64,000 nt of DNA from assembly GCF_950101795.1 (NCBI RefSeq), contig NZ_CATNLZ010000037.1, positions 168,646 through 232,645 on the forward strand, written 5' to 3'. The notes under the pieces are model-generated. The model saw only the letters and a program-made list of their open reading frames with translations, ran no database searches and had not been told where the DNA came from. Of the stretch, positions 49,802 through 56,812 are shown one piece after another (position 1 is the stretch's first letter; every line of letters starts with the position of its first letter). Source of the stretch: Nocardioides sp. T2.26MG-1. Lineage in GTDB: Bacteria; Actinomycetota; Actinomycetes; Propionibacteriales; Nocardioidaceae. The position numbers were made by a program, and so were the translations under genes.

Positions 49802-50341
49802 ATGGCAGATCTCGGACCCGTCACCTGGCCGCCTGCTCCGATCCGCACGGAGCGCCTCGTGCTGCGTGACGCGGAGGCTCGCGACCGGCCTGCGGTCATC
49901 GAGCTGTACGCGTCGCCCGAGGTGCACGCCTATCTCGGCGGGCCACGTGCGCTCGACGAGCTGGAGCGACTCGTGCCGGAGGTGCCCGGGCAACGCCCCG
50001 GCTACTTCGTCGTCGACCTCGACGGCGCGGCGATCGGCACGGTGACGCTCGGTCGGCGCGATCCGGAGCGCCCCGGTCAGCTCCGCTCCGACGCCGGGGA
50101 GGTGGAGCTCAGCTACCTGTTCCTGCCGACCGCCTGGGGACGCGGGTACGCCGCCGAGGCCTGCGCCGCGGTGCTCGACTGGCTTGCCGGCGTACTGCCG
50201 GGTGAACGGGTGGTGCTCTGCACCCAGACCGCCAACGCCGCGTCGATGCGACTGGCGGCGCGGCTCGGGTTCGCCGAGGTGGAGCGGTTCGAGGAGTTCG
50301 GTGCGGAGCAGTGGCTCGGCGTGTGGTCGCCGGCGCGGTGA
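49802..50341 (+). CDS. GNAT acetyltransferase, RimJ/RimL type
   Basis: 179 aa. IRTERLVLRDAEARDRPAVIELYASPEVHAYLGGPR is the typical RimJ/RimL start; then YFVVDLDGAAIGTVTLGRRD, ELSYLFLPTAWGRGYAAEACAAVLDWL (CoA loop) and VVLCTQTANAASMRLAARLGFAEVERFEEFGAEQWLGVWS. ATG 49802 is 7 nt after TACCCT (49789-49794), so probably leaderless; GTG 49784 is an in-frame alternative. Substrate unknown. It starts the less conserved stretch after the his block. Confidence 0.9.
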   Translation: MADLGPVTWPPAPIRTERLVLRDAEARDRPAVIELYASPEVHAYLGGPRALDELERLVPEVPGQRPGYFVVDLDGAAIGTVTLGRRDPERPGQLRSDAGEVELSYLFLPTAWGRGYAAEACAAVLDWLAGVLPGERVVLCTQTANAASMRLAARLGFAEVERFEEFGAEQWLGVWSPAR

Positions 50342-50344
50342 TCC

Positions 50345-50722
50345 CAGGTCGTCACCTGGCCGCGTGTCCAGGTCGGTGCGGCTGACCCAGTCGCCCTTGC
50401 GGTGCCGGGCCTGGTCGAACCGGGCGGTGTGGGCGGGTCGGCCTAGACGACCTTGGCCTCGGCGATGGTGAGCATCCGGCCGGGTGACTCATCGCCGATC
50501 GCGTCCGCGACCGCTTGGTCGACGATGCGGACCTGGTCGCGTTCCAGGCGGCGGGACATCCGGGCCACCTTGCACGCCACCCAGGGCTCGCACTCGAGTG
50601 CGACGACCTGGGCCCAGGTCGCCGGCAGCCGGTGCCGCAGGTCCAGGGCGTCGCCGGTGGTGGCGCGGGTGGAGGCGGGGTGGGTCTGCCGGGCGATCGC
50701 GAGCTCGGGCACGCACAGCGGA
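50345..50722 (-). pseudogene. Remnant of DUF222/13E12 HNH-endonuclease-type gene
   Basis: Minus-strand reading gives LCVPELAIARQTHP, then GDALDLRHRLPATWAQVVALE, PWVACKVARMSRRLERDQVRIVDQAVADAIG and LLTIAEAKVV-like text ending at a stop (50445-50443). This is the middle of the DUF222 domain of 13E12-repeat proteins. Past the stop, a shifted frame continues as PAHTARFDQARHRKGDWVSRTDLD, the next part of the same domain. So the gene is broken by a frameshift and both ends, including the HNH domain, are gone. These multicopy genes behave like mobile elements. Confidence 0.65.
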
Positions 50723-50723
50723 C

Positions 50724-51233
50724 TCAACCGCTCGGCGCAACGCGCAGCACCTGCTCGCGGAGGATGTCCGCATGTCCGCAATGCTGGGCGAGCTCGCGCA
50801 GCACGTGGAGGTAGACCCACTGCAGCGGCAGCGGGCCGCGGCGGTTCCCGTGGAGAAGGTCGCCCAGCTCCAGGGCTGCGACCGCCTCACGCGACGCCTG
50901 GCACACCTCGCGATGCGCGTCGCGGACAGTGGCGATGGTGTCGTCGTCGTGGAGGTCGAAGGACCTGTCGGGGCCGGATGGGATGCCCAGCTCGTGCCTG
51001 GGACGGCCGGTGACGGCTTCGCCGAACCAGACCTGCTCGACGAAGGTCGCGTGCTTGACCAGGCCTAACAACGTGGTCTTCGAGGGCACCAGTGAACGGC
51101 GGGCCTGCTCCTCGGTGAGTCCGTCGAGGCAGGCGTTCAGTGCGTCGCGGTGCTGATCGAGGAAGGTCTCGAACTGGACCTTGGGAGGTGCGTCGATGAC
51201 GTCCTCGGCGGCCGGTGTTGTGGGATGGGACAC
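50724..51233 (-). CDS. DinB/DUF664-family protein
   Basis: 169 aa four-helix bundle of the DinB-like superfamily. LDQHRDALNACLDGLTEEQARRSLVPSKTTLLGLVKHATFVEQVWFGEAVTG and QWVYLHVLRELAQHCGHADILREQVL carry the metal-ligand His residues (KHATFVE, EYAQHCGHADILRE-like). Many relatives are mycothiol- or bacillithiol-dependent transferases. GTG 51233. The 3' end abuts the decayed DUF222 gene. Substrate unknown. Confidence 0.88.
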   Translation of the reverse strand: MSHPTTPAAEDVIDAPPKVQFETFLDQHRDALNACLDGLTEEQARRSLVPSKTTLLGLVKHATFVEQVWFGEAVTGRPRHELGIPSGPDRSFDLHDDDTIATVRDAHREVCQASREAVAALELGDLLHGNRRGPLPLQWVYLHVLRELAQHCGHADILREQVLRVAPSG

Positions 51234-51279
51234 CCGGGGATGATCGCAGGGCCCACCGCGATCCCGGGACCGGAGGCCC

Positions 51280-51310
51280 TTGACGTGGAGTGCGCTCCAA
51301 CGAGTGAACT
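51280..51310 (+). promoter_or_regulatory. MerR-type promoter of the aldo/keto reductase gene
   Basis: TTGACG (51280-51285), a 19-bp spacer, then TGAACT (51305-51310), 6 nt before the ATG. Inside the spacer lies the dyad TGGAG-TGCG-CTCCA (51286-51299). An over-long 19-bp spacer with a dyad between -35 and -10 is the hallmark of MerR-family activation. The regulator gene is not in the flanking DNA. Confidence 0.7.
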
Positions 51311-51316
51311 GGCCCC

Positions 51317-52402
51317 ATGTCCACTCAGCCCGTCCCCACCCCGTCCCTCACCTCCTCCACCGCGCCGCTCGGCCGAGGCGGCCCGGTGGTCACCCGCTTC
51401 GCGCTCGGGACGATGACCTTCGGGGTCGAGACGGTCGAGGACGAGGCGTTCGCGCAGCTCGATCACTACGTCGAGCAGGGGGGCACGTTTGTCGACACCG
51501 CCGACGTGTACGGCGGGGGCGAGTCCGAGCGGATCATCGGACGGTGGCTCGCCGACCGGCGGCACGAGCACCTGGTGATCTCGACCAAGGGGCGCTTCGG
51601 TGCGCCCGCCGGCACCCCGGGAGCCTCGCGCCGTGGGCTCCGGCGCGCGGTCGACGGCAGCCGCTCGCGGCTCGGTCTCGACGCGCTGGACGTGTACTTC
51701 GTGCACGGCTGGGACGAGCAGACGCCGGTCGAGGACACCCTGGACACCCTCAGCTCGCTCGTGCGTGCCGGCACCATCCACCAGCTGGGGTGGTCGAACG
51801 TGACGGGCTGGCAGCTCCAACGGATCCTGACGACCGCCCGGCTCGGCGGGTACGTCGTCCCGGCCCTCCTCCAGCCGCAGTACAACCTCCTGGACCGCGG
51901 CATCGAGCTCGAGCTGCTGCCGCTCTGCCTGGAGGAGTCGGTCGCGCTGACGCCATGGTCGCCGCTCGCCGGCGGGTGGTTGACCGGCAAGTACCGGCCC
52001 GACAGCCGTCCCGTCGGCCACACCCGGCTCGGCGAGGACCCCGGGCGGGGCGTGGAGGCCTACGACGTCCGCAACACCGAGCGGACCTGGCGGATCCTCG
52101 AGGTCGTCACCCGCATCGCCGAGGGGCACGGCCGGCCGCCCGCGCACGTCGCGCTGGCCTGGCTGCTGACCCGGCCCGGCGTCGCCTCGGTGCTGCTCGG
52201 TGCGCGCACCGTCGGCCAGCTGGCCGAGGCGCTCGCAGCGATCGACCTCGAGCTCGACGACGACGCCGTGCGCGCGCTCACCGAGGTCAGCGACCCCGGG
52301 CTGCCGCCGTACCCCTACGGCATGGTCGAGGACTACTGCGGCGTCCAGCACTGGCAGCGCCTGGGCGTCCGGCCGGTCAGATCGGCTCGAACGACGACGT
52401 GA
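51317..52402 (+). CDS. Aldo/keto reductase
   Basis: 361 aa NADPH-dependent TIM barrel. RFALGTMTFGVETVEDEAFAQLDHYVEQGGTFVDTADVYGGGESERIIGRWLAD holds the catalytic Asp and Tyr (DTADVYG); VISTKGRFG has the Lys; LDVYFVHGWDEQTPVEDTLDTL has the His. SNVTGWQLQRI, PQYNLLDRGIELELLPLC and TPWSPLAGGWLTGKY also fit. C-terminal NADPH-binding GVASVLLGARTVGQLAEAL. Its promoter looks MerR-controlled and leaderless. The 3' end overlaps the convergent tryptophanase gene by 26 bp. Substrate unknown; a detoxification role is suggested by the promoter. Confidence 0.93.
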   Translation: MSTQPVPTPSLTSSTAPLGRGGPVVTRFALGTMTFGVETVEDEAFAQLDHYVEQGGTFVDTADVYGGGESERIIGRWLADRRHEHLVISTKGRFGAPAGTPGASRRGLRRAVDGSRSRLGLDALDVYFVHGWDEQTPVEDTLDTLSSLVRAGTIHQLGWSNVTGWQLQRILTTARLGGYVVPALLQPQYNLLDRGIELELLPLCLEESVALTPWSPLAGGWLTGKYRPDSRPVGHTRLGEDPGRGVEAYDVRNTERTWRILEVVTRIAEGHGRPPAHVALAWLLTRPGVASVLLGARTVGQLAEALAAIDLELDDDAVRALTEVSDPGLPPYPYGMVEDYCGVQHWQRLGVRPVRSARTTT

Positions 52403-53765
52403 AGTGCCGCAGCGACTTGGGCTCGTCGACGATCCGGTACGCCGGCAGGTCCTCCGCGTGGGCGGCCACCTCCTCGCACACCTCGATGACGTAGTCGATG
52501 TGGCTCTGGGTGTAGGTGCGCCGTGGGATCGCCAGCCTGACCAGGTCCATCGAGGCCGGCACCTCGGTGCCGTCGGGCTGCCGCCCGAACATCACGGTCC
52601 CGATCTCGCACGAGCGGATCCCGCCGGTCTCGTAGAGCGCGACCGCGACCGACTGGCCGGGGTACTGCAGGGGATCCAGGTGCGAGGCGAGCGCGCGGGC
52701 GTCGATGTAGACGGCATGCCCGCCGAACGGGCTGAGCACCGGGATGCCGCGCTTGTGCAGCGCCTCGCCGAGGTACGCCGTGGACTGGATCCGGTAGCGC
52801 AGGTAGTCGTGCTGCACGACCTCCTTCAGCCCCTGGGCCAGGGCCTCGAGGTCGCGCCCGGCGAGCCCGCCGTACGTCGGGAAGCCCTCGGTGAGGATCA
52901 GCGTGTTGCGGCAGGCGGCGGCGAGCTCGTCGTCGTTCATCGCCAGCCAGCCGCCGATGTTGCCCATCGGGTCCTTCTTGGCGCTCATCGTCATGCCGTC
53001 GGCCAGACCGGCGACGTCGCGCACGATGTCGGCCACCTCGCGGTCGCCCTGGCCGTCCTCGCGCTCGCGGATGAACCAGGCGTTCTCGGCGAACCGGCAC
53101 GCGTCGAGGAACAGCGGCTTGCCGTAGCGGTCGCAGATCTCGCGGACGCCGCGCAGGTTGGCCAGCGAGACGGGCTGGCCGCCGCCGCTGTTGTTGGTGA
53201 TCGTGACGAAGACGCACGGTACGTCGTCCGCGCGGGCCGCCAGCAGGTCCTCGAGCGCCGCGAGGTCCATATTGCCCTTGAACGGGTGCTGCGACGACAG
53301 GTCGCGCCCCTCCGGGATCGGGATGTCGACCGCCTGCGCACCGGTCGCCTCCACGTTGGCGCGGGTCGTGTCGAAGTGCGTGTTGTTCGGCACCACCTTG
53401 CCGGGCCCGCCGATCACCGAGAACAGGATCTTCTCCGCGGCCCGCCCCTGGTGCACGGGGATGACGTGCTCGAAGGGGAACAGCTCGCGCACGGCGTCCG
53501 CGAACAGGTAGTACGACGGCGAGCCGGCGTACGACTCGTCGCCGTGCTGGATCGCGGCCCACTGGTCCCGGCTCATCGCGCCCGTGCCGGAGTCGGTGAG
53601 CAGGTCGACCAGCACGTGCTCGGCGCGCACCTGGAAGAGGTTGAACGCCGCCTCCCGGAGGTAGGACCGGCGCTCGGCGCGGGTGCTCATCCGCAGCGGC
53701 TCCACGGAGTGGATGCGGAACGGCTCGAAGATCGTGCGGAAGGTGGGCTCGTCCATGCCTGCCAT
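52377..53765 (-). CDS. tnaA: Tryptophanase (tryptophan indole-lyase)
   Basis: 462 aa PLP beta-eliminating lyase cleaving tryptophan to indole, pyruvate and ammonia. PFRIHSVEPLRMSTRAERRSYLREAAFNLFQ, DSGTGAMSRDQWAAIQHGDESYAGSPSYY, FVTITNNSGGGQPVSLAN, FLDACRFAENAWFI and MTMSAKKDPMGNIGG (PLP Lys, about residue 263) mark the tryptophanase/tyrosine phenol-lyase family. The region IRSCEIGTVMFGR has Ile where, as I recall, tyrosine phenol-lyase has its substrate Arg (SMERG), and FPTYGGLAG and LRHFTSSF match TnaA, so tryptophanase is preferred. Start ATG 53765 or 53756. No tnaB permease or tnaC leader is next to it. Confidence 0.85.
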   Translation of the reverse strand: MAGMDEPTFRTIFEPFRIHSVEPLRMSTRAERRSYLREAAFNLFQVRAEHVLVDLLTDSGTGAMSRDQWAAIQHGDESYAGSPSYYLFADAVRELFPFEHVIPVHQGRAAEKILFSVIGGPGKVVPNNTHFDTTRANVEATGAQAVDIPIPEGRDLSSQHPFKGNMDLAALEDLLAARADDVPCVFVTITNNSGGGQPVSLANLRGVREICDRYGKPLFLDACRFAENAWFIREREDGQGDREVADIVRDVAGLADGMTMSAKKDPMGNIGGWLAMNDDELAAACRNTLILTEGFPTYGGLAGRDLEALAQGLKEVVQHDYLRYRIQSTAYLGEALHKRGIPVLSPFGGHAVYIDARALASHLDPLQYPGQSVAVALYETGGIRSCEIGTVMFGRQPDGTEVPASMDLVRLAIPRRTYTQSHIDYVIEVCEEVAAHAEDLPAYRIVDEPKSLRHFTSSFEPI

Positions 53766-53832
53766 CGTGGCGCACGCGGCCGGTGTGTGGGGGCGATCGG
53801 CACGCCTCGCTCGTAGCGGGCCCGCCCGGCTC

Positions 53833-53838
53833 TAGTCT
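53833..53838 (+). promoter_or_regulatory. Leaderless promoter of HNH gene
   Basis: TAGTCT is 6 nt before the GTG at 53845. No ribosome binding site is seen in the gap from the divergent tryptophanase gene. Confidence 0.5.
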
Positions 53839-53844
53839 CGGTCC

Positions 53845-54189
53845 GTGGCCTCCCGCACCCGCGCTGCGACGTACGCCCGTCGCCGCAAGCGCCGGATGTC
53901 CCTCGTCGAGCACGACCTGACCGACGCCCAGTGGTTCGCGCTGATGGAGGCGTGGGGCGGCTGCGCCTACTGCGGCAACGTCGCGGACGCCCTGCAGAAG
54001 GACTGCATGCTGCCGATCTCCCGCGGTGGCCGGTACACCCTGGCGAACGTCGTGCCGGCGTGCCGGTCGTGCAACGCCAGCAAGTGCAACACCGAGGTGA
54101 CCACCTGGCTGCGTCGCAAGAAGCGCGACGACGGCGCGTTCCTGCTCCGTCAGGTGCAGATCGCACACGTGATCGCGGCGGACTGCTGA
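53845..54189 (+). CDS. Small HNH endonuclease
   Basis: 114 aa. A basic N-terminus (RTRAATYARRRKRRMSL) is followed by an HNH domain: GGCAYCGNVADALQKDCMLPISRGGRYTLANVVPACRSCNASKCN. Two CxxC pairs hold zinc. The expected first His of the catalytic HNH is replaced in KDCMLPISRGG (usual form is xDHxxPxSRGG): it reads DC here, so the metal-finger core is altered. The Asn in NVVPACRSCN is present. It probably binds DNA; nuclease activity is in doubt. Leaderless GTG 53845. Confidence 0.85.
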   Translation: MASRTRAATYARRRKRRMSLVEHDLTDAQWFALMEAWGGCAYCGNVADALQKDCMLPISRGGRYTLANVVPACRSCNASKCNTEVTTWLRRKKRDDGAFLLRQVQIAHVIAADC

Positions 54190-54294
54190 CGGGCTGACGC
54201 GGCGACACCGCTCACGGTTCCGGTATCACGGGGCGGTCCGGCGACTCCTCCCATCAACGGCCTTCTCTGGGGCCGCATGATCCAGGAGGGAACC

Positions 54295-55029
54295 ATGAGT
54301 CTCACCGAAACCAGCGAGGTCTTCGTCGCCGTCGAGGAGTCGGCGCTCAACGACCTCATCACCGCGGTGTGCACGACCAGGCCGCACCTGCTCCACTACG
54401 GGTCACCCGCGTTCGTGCCGGCGTCCAGCACCTCGGCCACCCAGATGGCCCCGATCCCGTTCCCGGGATCGTCGGGACTGCAGTGGTCGGTCGAGCTGGG
54501 CATTCCCCGGCTCGACCTGTTCAAGCAGGACGAGGCGCTGCCGCCCGAGCTGAGCCTGGGCGCCGGTCAGTTCAGCCTGTCCACCGTCGTCACGCTGTGC
54601 GTCGACTGCGCGTCCCGGGGGAAGAACGACCCGCGGGGCGAGGACCGTCCGGAGCACGAGCACGAGCACGATCCCAACCACGATCCCAACCGCGATGACA
54701 AGCCGTGGCGCGACGACCGGGACGACTGGGGCAAGGCGCAGAACCCGATGTGCTGCCGACTCGACGTCTACGCGGTCGGGCACCTGGTCAGCACCTGGGC
54801 AGGCGGCCAGCGCGCCATCGGCTTCGCCGTCGACTCCGTGGAGATCGTCGACATCGAGCCGAACGCGCTCGAGTCGGTGATCGAGTGCCTGCTCACGATG
54901 ATCCTGCGCTCGGTGCTCGCCACCCTGTCGCTCCCCGTGACCGCCCTCGAGCTGGGCGCGTTCACCCTGACCCCGACCGTGGGTCCCCTGATCGACGTCA
55001 ACCGGGTCCTGGCCCGGGGCGACTTCTAG
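54295..55029 (+). CDS. Unrecognised protein A of three-gene operon
   Basis: 244 aa, no signal peptide. The N-terminal FVAVEESALNDLITAVCTTRPHLLHYGSPAFVP and hydrophobic, alternating WSVELGIPRLDLF, FSLSTVVTLCVDCASRG suggest a beta-rich lipid- or surface-binding fold; a TULIP (BPI/P47-like) fold is one guess, not established. A central charged loop (residues about 112-145) is rich in Asp, His, Glu and Asn, with DPNHDPNRDD and EHEHEHD, and may bind metal. CVDC and a CC pair flank it. The RBS CAGGAGGGAA is 6 nt before ATG 54295. Followed by protein B after 9 bp. Confidence 0.75.
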   Translation: MSLTETSEVFVAVEESALNDLITAVCTTRPHLLHYGSPAFVPASSTSATQMAPIPFPGSSGLQWSVELGIPRLDLFKQDEALPPELSLGAGQFSLSTVVTLCVDCASRGKNDPRGEDRPEHEHEHDPNHDPNRDDKPWRDDRDDWGKAQNPMCCRLDVYAVGHLVSTWAGGQRAIGFAVDSVEIVDIEPNALESVIECLLTMILRSVLATLSLPVTALELGAFTLTPTVGPLIDVNRVLARGDF

Positions 55030-55038
55030 GAGGTAGTC

Positions 55039-55842
55039 ATGTCAGAGATACTCGCCGCCATCGACGAGATGGCTGCCCAGCAGCTGTTCGACACCGAGGT
55101 TGCCGCTCTGGGGACGCAGTCCACGAGCGGCTCCTCGTCACTCGGTCCGTTCGGGGTGTCGTACGCCGTGAGCGGCACCCTGTCCAACGGCACCGTCGAC
55201 CTGATCGCGCCGGCCACGGTCGAGATCGCCGATCTCCGGCTGGACTGGCACGTCGACCTGACGTTCCAGCTGGACATCGGTGACTTCATCCCCGACATCC
55301 ACATCCCGCAGGTGTGCATCCACATCCCCTGCGTCGGCACCGTGTGCACGCCGAAGATCGACATCGTCTGGCCGACGGTGCCGGTGCACGTGTCGTTCGG
55401 CGACTTCCTCTTGACGACCGTCGACCTCGGCGTCGCCTTGAGTCTCGTCTCGGGTGTGTGGAAGGTCGAGGGGATCGTCCAGGGCGTGCCGAGCCTGCAG
55501 TTCGGCGCGTCCACGGCCGCCCTCCTGGCCGCCATCGGGCTGGCCGTCTCGGCCGCCGTCGCGTGGGTGCCCCTCATCGGGCCCTTCCTGGCGGTGCTGG
55601 TGGGCGCGGTCGTCGCCGCCATCGGCATCGCCGGCCTCACGGGGCTGCTCGGCCCGATCATCACGCCGTTCGTCTCGGGCACCCGGTTCCCGATCACCGA
55701 CGTCCCCGCCCTGTTCGAGGTGCTGCCCGCCTCCGGCCCGTTCGACCCCGCGGTGTTCGTGACGGTCGACAGCCTCGGTGCCGAGATCCAGCACAACCCA
55801 CCCGAGGACGAGCTCGTCGTCCTCGCCGACATCACGGCCTGA
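55039..55842 (+). CDS. Unrecognised protein B of three-gene operon, hydrophobic C-terminal half
   Basis: 267 aa, no signal peptide. The first 130 residues are beta-rich with alternating hydrophobics (VEIADLRLDWHVDLTFQLDIGDFIPDIHIPQVCIHIPCVGTVCTPKIDIVWPTVPVHVSFGDFLL), including a Cys-x4-Cys-x4-Cys set. Residues about 158-210 form a long Ala/Val/Ile/Leu stretch (AALLAAIGLAVSAAVAWVPL, IGPFLAVLVGAVVAAIGIAG), enough for two membrane spans or a hairpin insertion. The end, FEVLPASGPFDPAVFVTVDSLGAEI, is again beta-like. TAGGAGGTAGTC gives a near-perfect RBS. Family not recognised; a membrane-inserting or lipid-carrying role is a guess. Confidence 0.75.
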   Translation: MSEILAAIDEMAAQQLFDTEVAALGTQSTSGSSSLGPFGVSYAVSGTLSNGTVDLIAPATVEIADLRLDWHVDLTFQLDIGDFIPDIHIPQVCIHIPCVGTVCTPKIDIVWPTVPVHVSFGDFLLTTVDLGVALSLVSGVWKVEGIVQGVPSLQFGASTAALLAAIGLAVSAAVAWVPLIGPFLAVLVGAVVAAIGIAGLTGLLGPIITPFVSGTRFPITDVPALFEVLPASGPFDPAVFVTVDSLGAEIQHNPPEDELVVLADITA

Positions 55843-55852
55843 GGAGGCAGTC

Positions 55853-56551
55853 ATGACCGAGAACCTGGACAGCCGCGCCCTGCGGAACACCGACTGCTAC
55901 GGGCAGCGGTTCATGAAGCCGGGCACCTATCCCTACGCTCTCGTCCCGGCCGGTGGACCCGGCGCGGGTGGCGACTTCCCGTACGTCGTGGAGGTCGTGG
56001 AGAAGTCCTCGAAGGGCGAACGCGCCATGCACCAGGCAACCGTCACGGTGCGCTTCGAGAAGGAGCGACACGGCGACTGCTGCGACGAACGCACCTCCGG
56101 CCCCGGACGCTTCGTGCCGGACCTGGAGCGGGTGACGGTCGAAGCCGGCGACATGGTCGTGTGGAACTCACCCGATGCGGCCACCCGGCCGTTCGCCGTG
56201 GACGGCGAGAAGGAGTTCTTCGGCAGCAGCGCGCTGACCAACGAGTGCGGCTACACCCACGTGTTCACGACGCCGGGCGAGCACGAGTACGCCGACGCGT
56301 ACGGCTCCGGGCTCCGCGGCGTCGTGCGGGTGGCCGACCCCCAGCCGCGCAACCAGAAGGAGCTGCGCGCCTGGCGGGCGCGCCTCGCCGAAGGCGCGCT
56401 GGTGATGATCAACGACGGCAGGCCCGAACCGGCCGAGCTCGAGATCGTGCTGGGCCAGACGGTGTTCTTCGCCGTCGTGACCGGCCCGGGCGTGACGATC
56501 ACCGAGGCCTCGCTGGTCGAGCAGCGCTCGTCGTCAGCGGGTGCGGCCTAG
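55853..56551 (+). CDS. Cupredoxin-fold protein C of three-gene operon
   Basis: 232 aa, no signal peptide. Residues about 55-165 read as a plastocyanin-like cupredoxin: VPDLERVTVEAGDMVVWNSPDAATRPFAVDG, then GYTHVFTTPGEHEYADAYGSGLRGVVRVAD. In copper proteins the last loop carries Cys, His and Met after PGxYxY; here it reads EYADAYGSGLRG, lacking Cys and His, so a type 1 copper site is probably lost. GDCCDE and ECGY are the only Cys. A second beta module (PAELEIVLGQTVFFAVVTGPGVTITEA) follows. TGAGGAGGCAGTC before ATG 55853 is a strong RBS, 10 bp after protein B. Confidence 0.8.
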   Translation: MTENLDSRALRNTDCYGQRFMKPGTYPYALVPAGGPGAGGDFPYVVEVVEKSSKGERAMHQATVTVRFEKERHGDCCDERTSGPGRFVPDLERVTVEAGDMVVWNSPDAATRPFAVDGEKEFFGSSALTNECGYTHVFTTPGEHEYADAYGSGLRGVVRVADPQPRNQKELRAWRARLAEGALVMINDGRPEPAELEIVLGQTVFFAVVTGPGVTITEASLVEQRSSSAGAA

Positions 56552-56570
56552 CCGGCCGCCACGGGCCGGC
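56551..56570. terminator. Hairpin after the three-gene operon
   Basis: GCCGGCC (56551-56557) pairs with GGCCGGC (56564-56570) over a 6-nt loop, followed by CGCAAAAGGG. It lies between convergent genes and could stop transcription from both sides. Confidence 0.5.
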
Positions 56571-56583
56571 CGCAAAAGGGCCG

Positions 56584-56736
56584 TCAGGGGTAGTTGTGGT
56601 AGTTCTCGACCTTGCCCTTGTCGAGCACGCGCGCGCGACGTACGTCGCCGTCGACGACCCCACGGCGGCCGGGCCAGAACGCCCATCCCGCAAGGCCCAG
56701 CACCACGATCCCGATCAGGATCCAGAGGACGATCAT
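56584..56736 (-). CDS. Small single-helix membrane protein
   Basis: 50 aa: MIVLWILIGIVVLGLAGWAFWPG is one N-terminal helix; RRGVVDGDVRRARVLDKGKVENYHNYP is a basic, polar tail. GGAGGTACCG immediately before ATG 56736 is an ideal ribosome binding site, which supports coding. Similar short IxxWxFWPxR...proteins are frequent in actinobacteria. It converges on the three-gene operon. Function unknown. Confidence 0.65.
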   Translation of the reverse strand: MIVLWILIGIVVLGLAGWAFWPGRRGVVDGDVRRARVLDKGKVENYHNYP

Positions 56737-56812
56737 CGGTACCTCCCCCGAGAGCAGATGTGACCGCCAACGGTACGCCCCGCTCGGTGACCGGTGGTTG
56801 AAGGTCGCGTCG

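Noticed and set aside
52377..53765. Tyrosine phenol-lyase instead of tryptophanase
   Set aside because: The position matching the tyrosine phenol-lyase substrate Arg (SMERG) is Ile (SCEIG), and several blocks follow TnaA. Not fully excluded without an alignment.
52200..53816. 538-codon plus-strand frame opposite tryptophanase
   Set aside because: Shadow frame; all family motifs are on the minus strand.
54295..55029. Prophage or tailocin structural gene
   Set aside because: No capsid, tail, integrase or lysis gene is nearby; the operon is isolated and has ordinary composition for the window.
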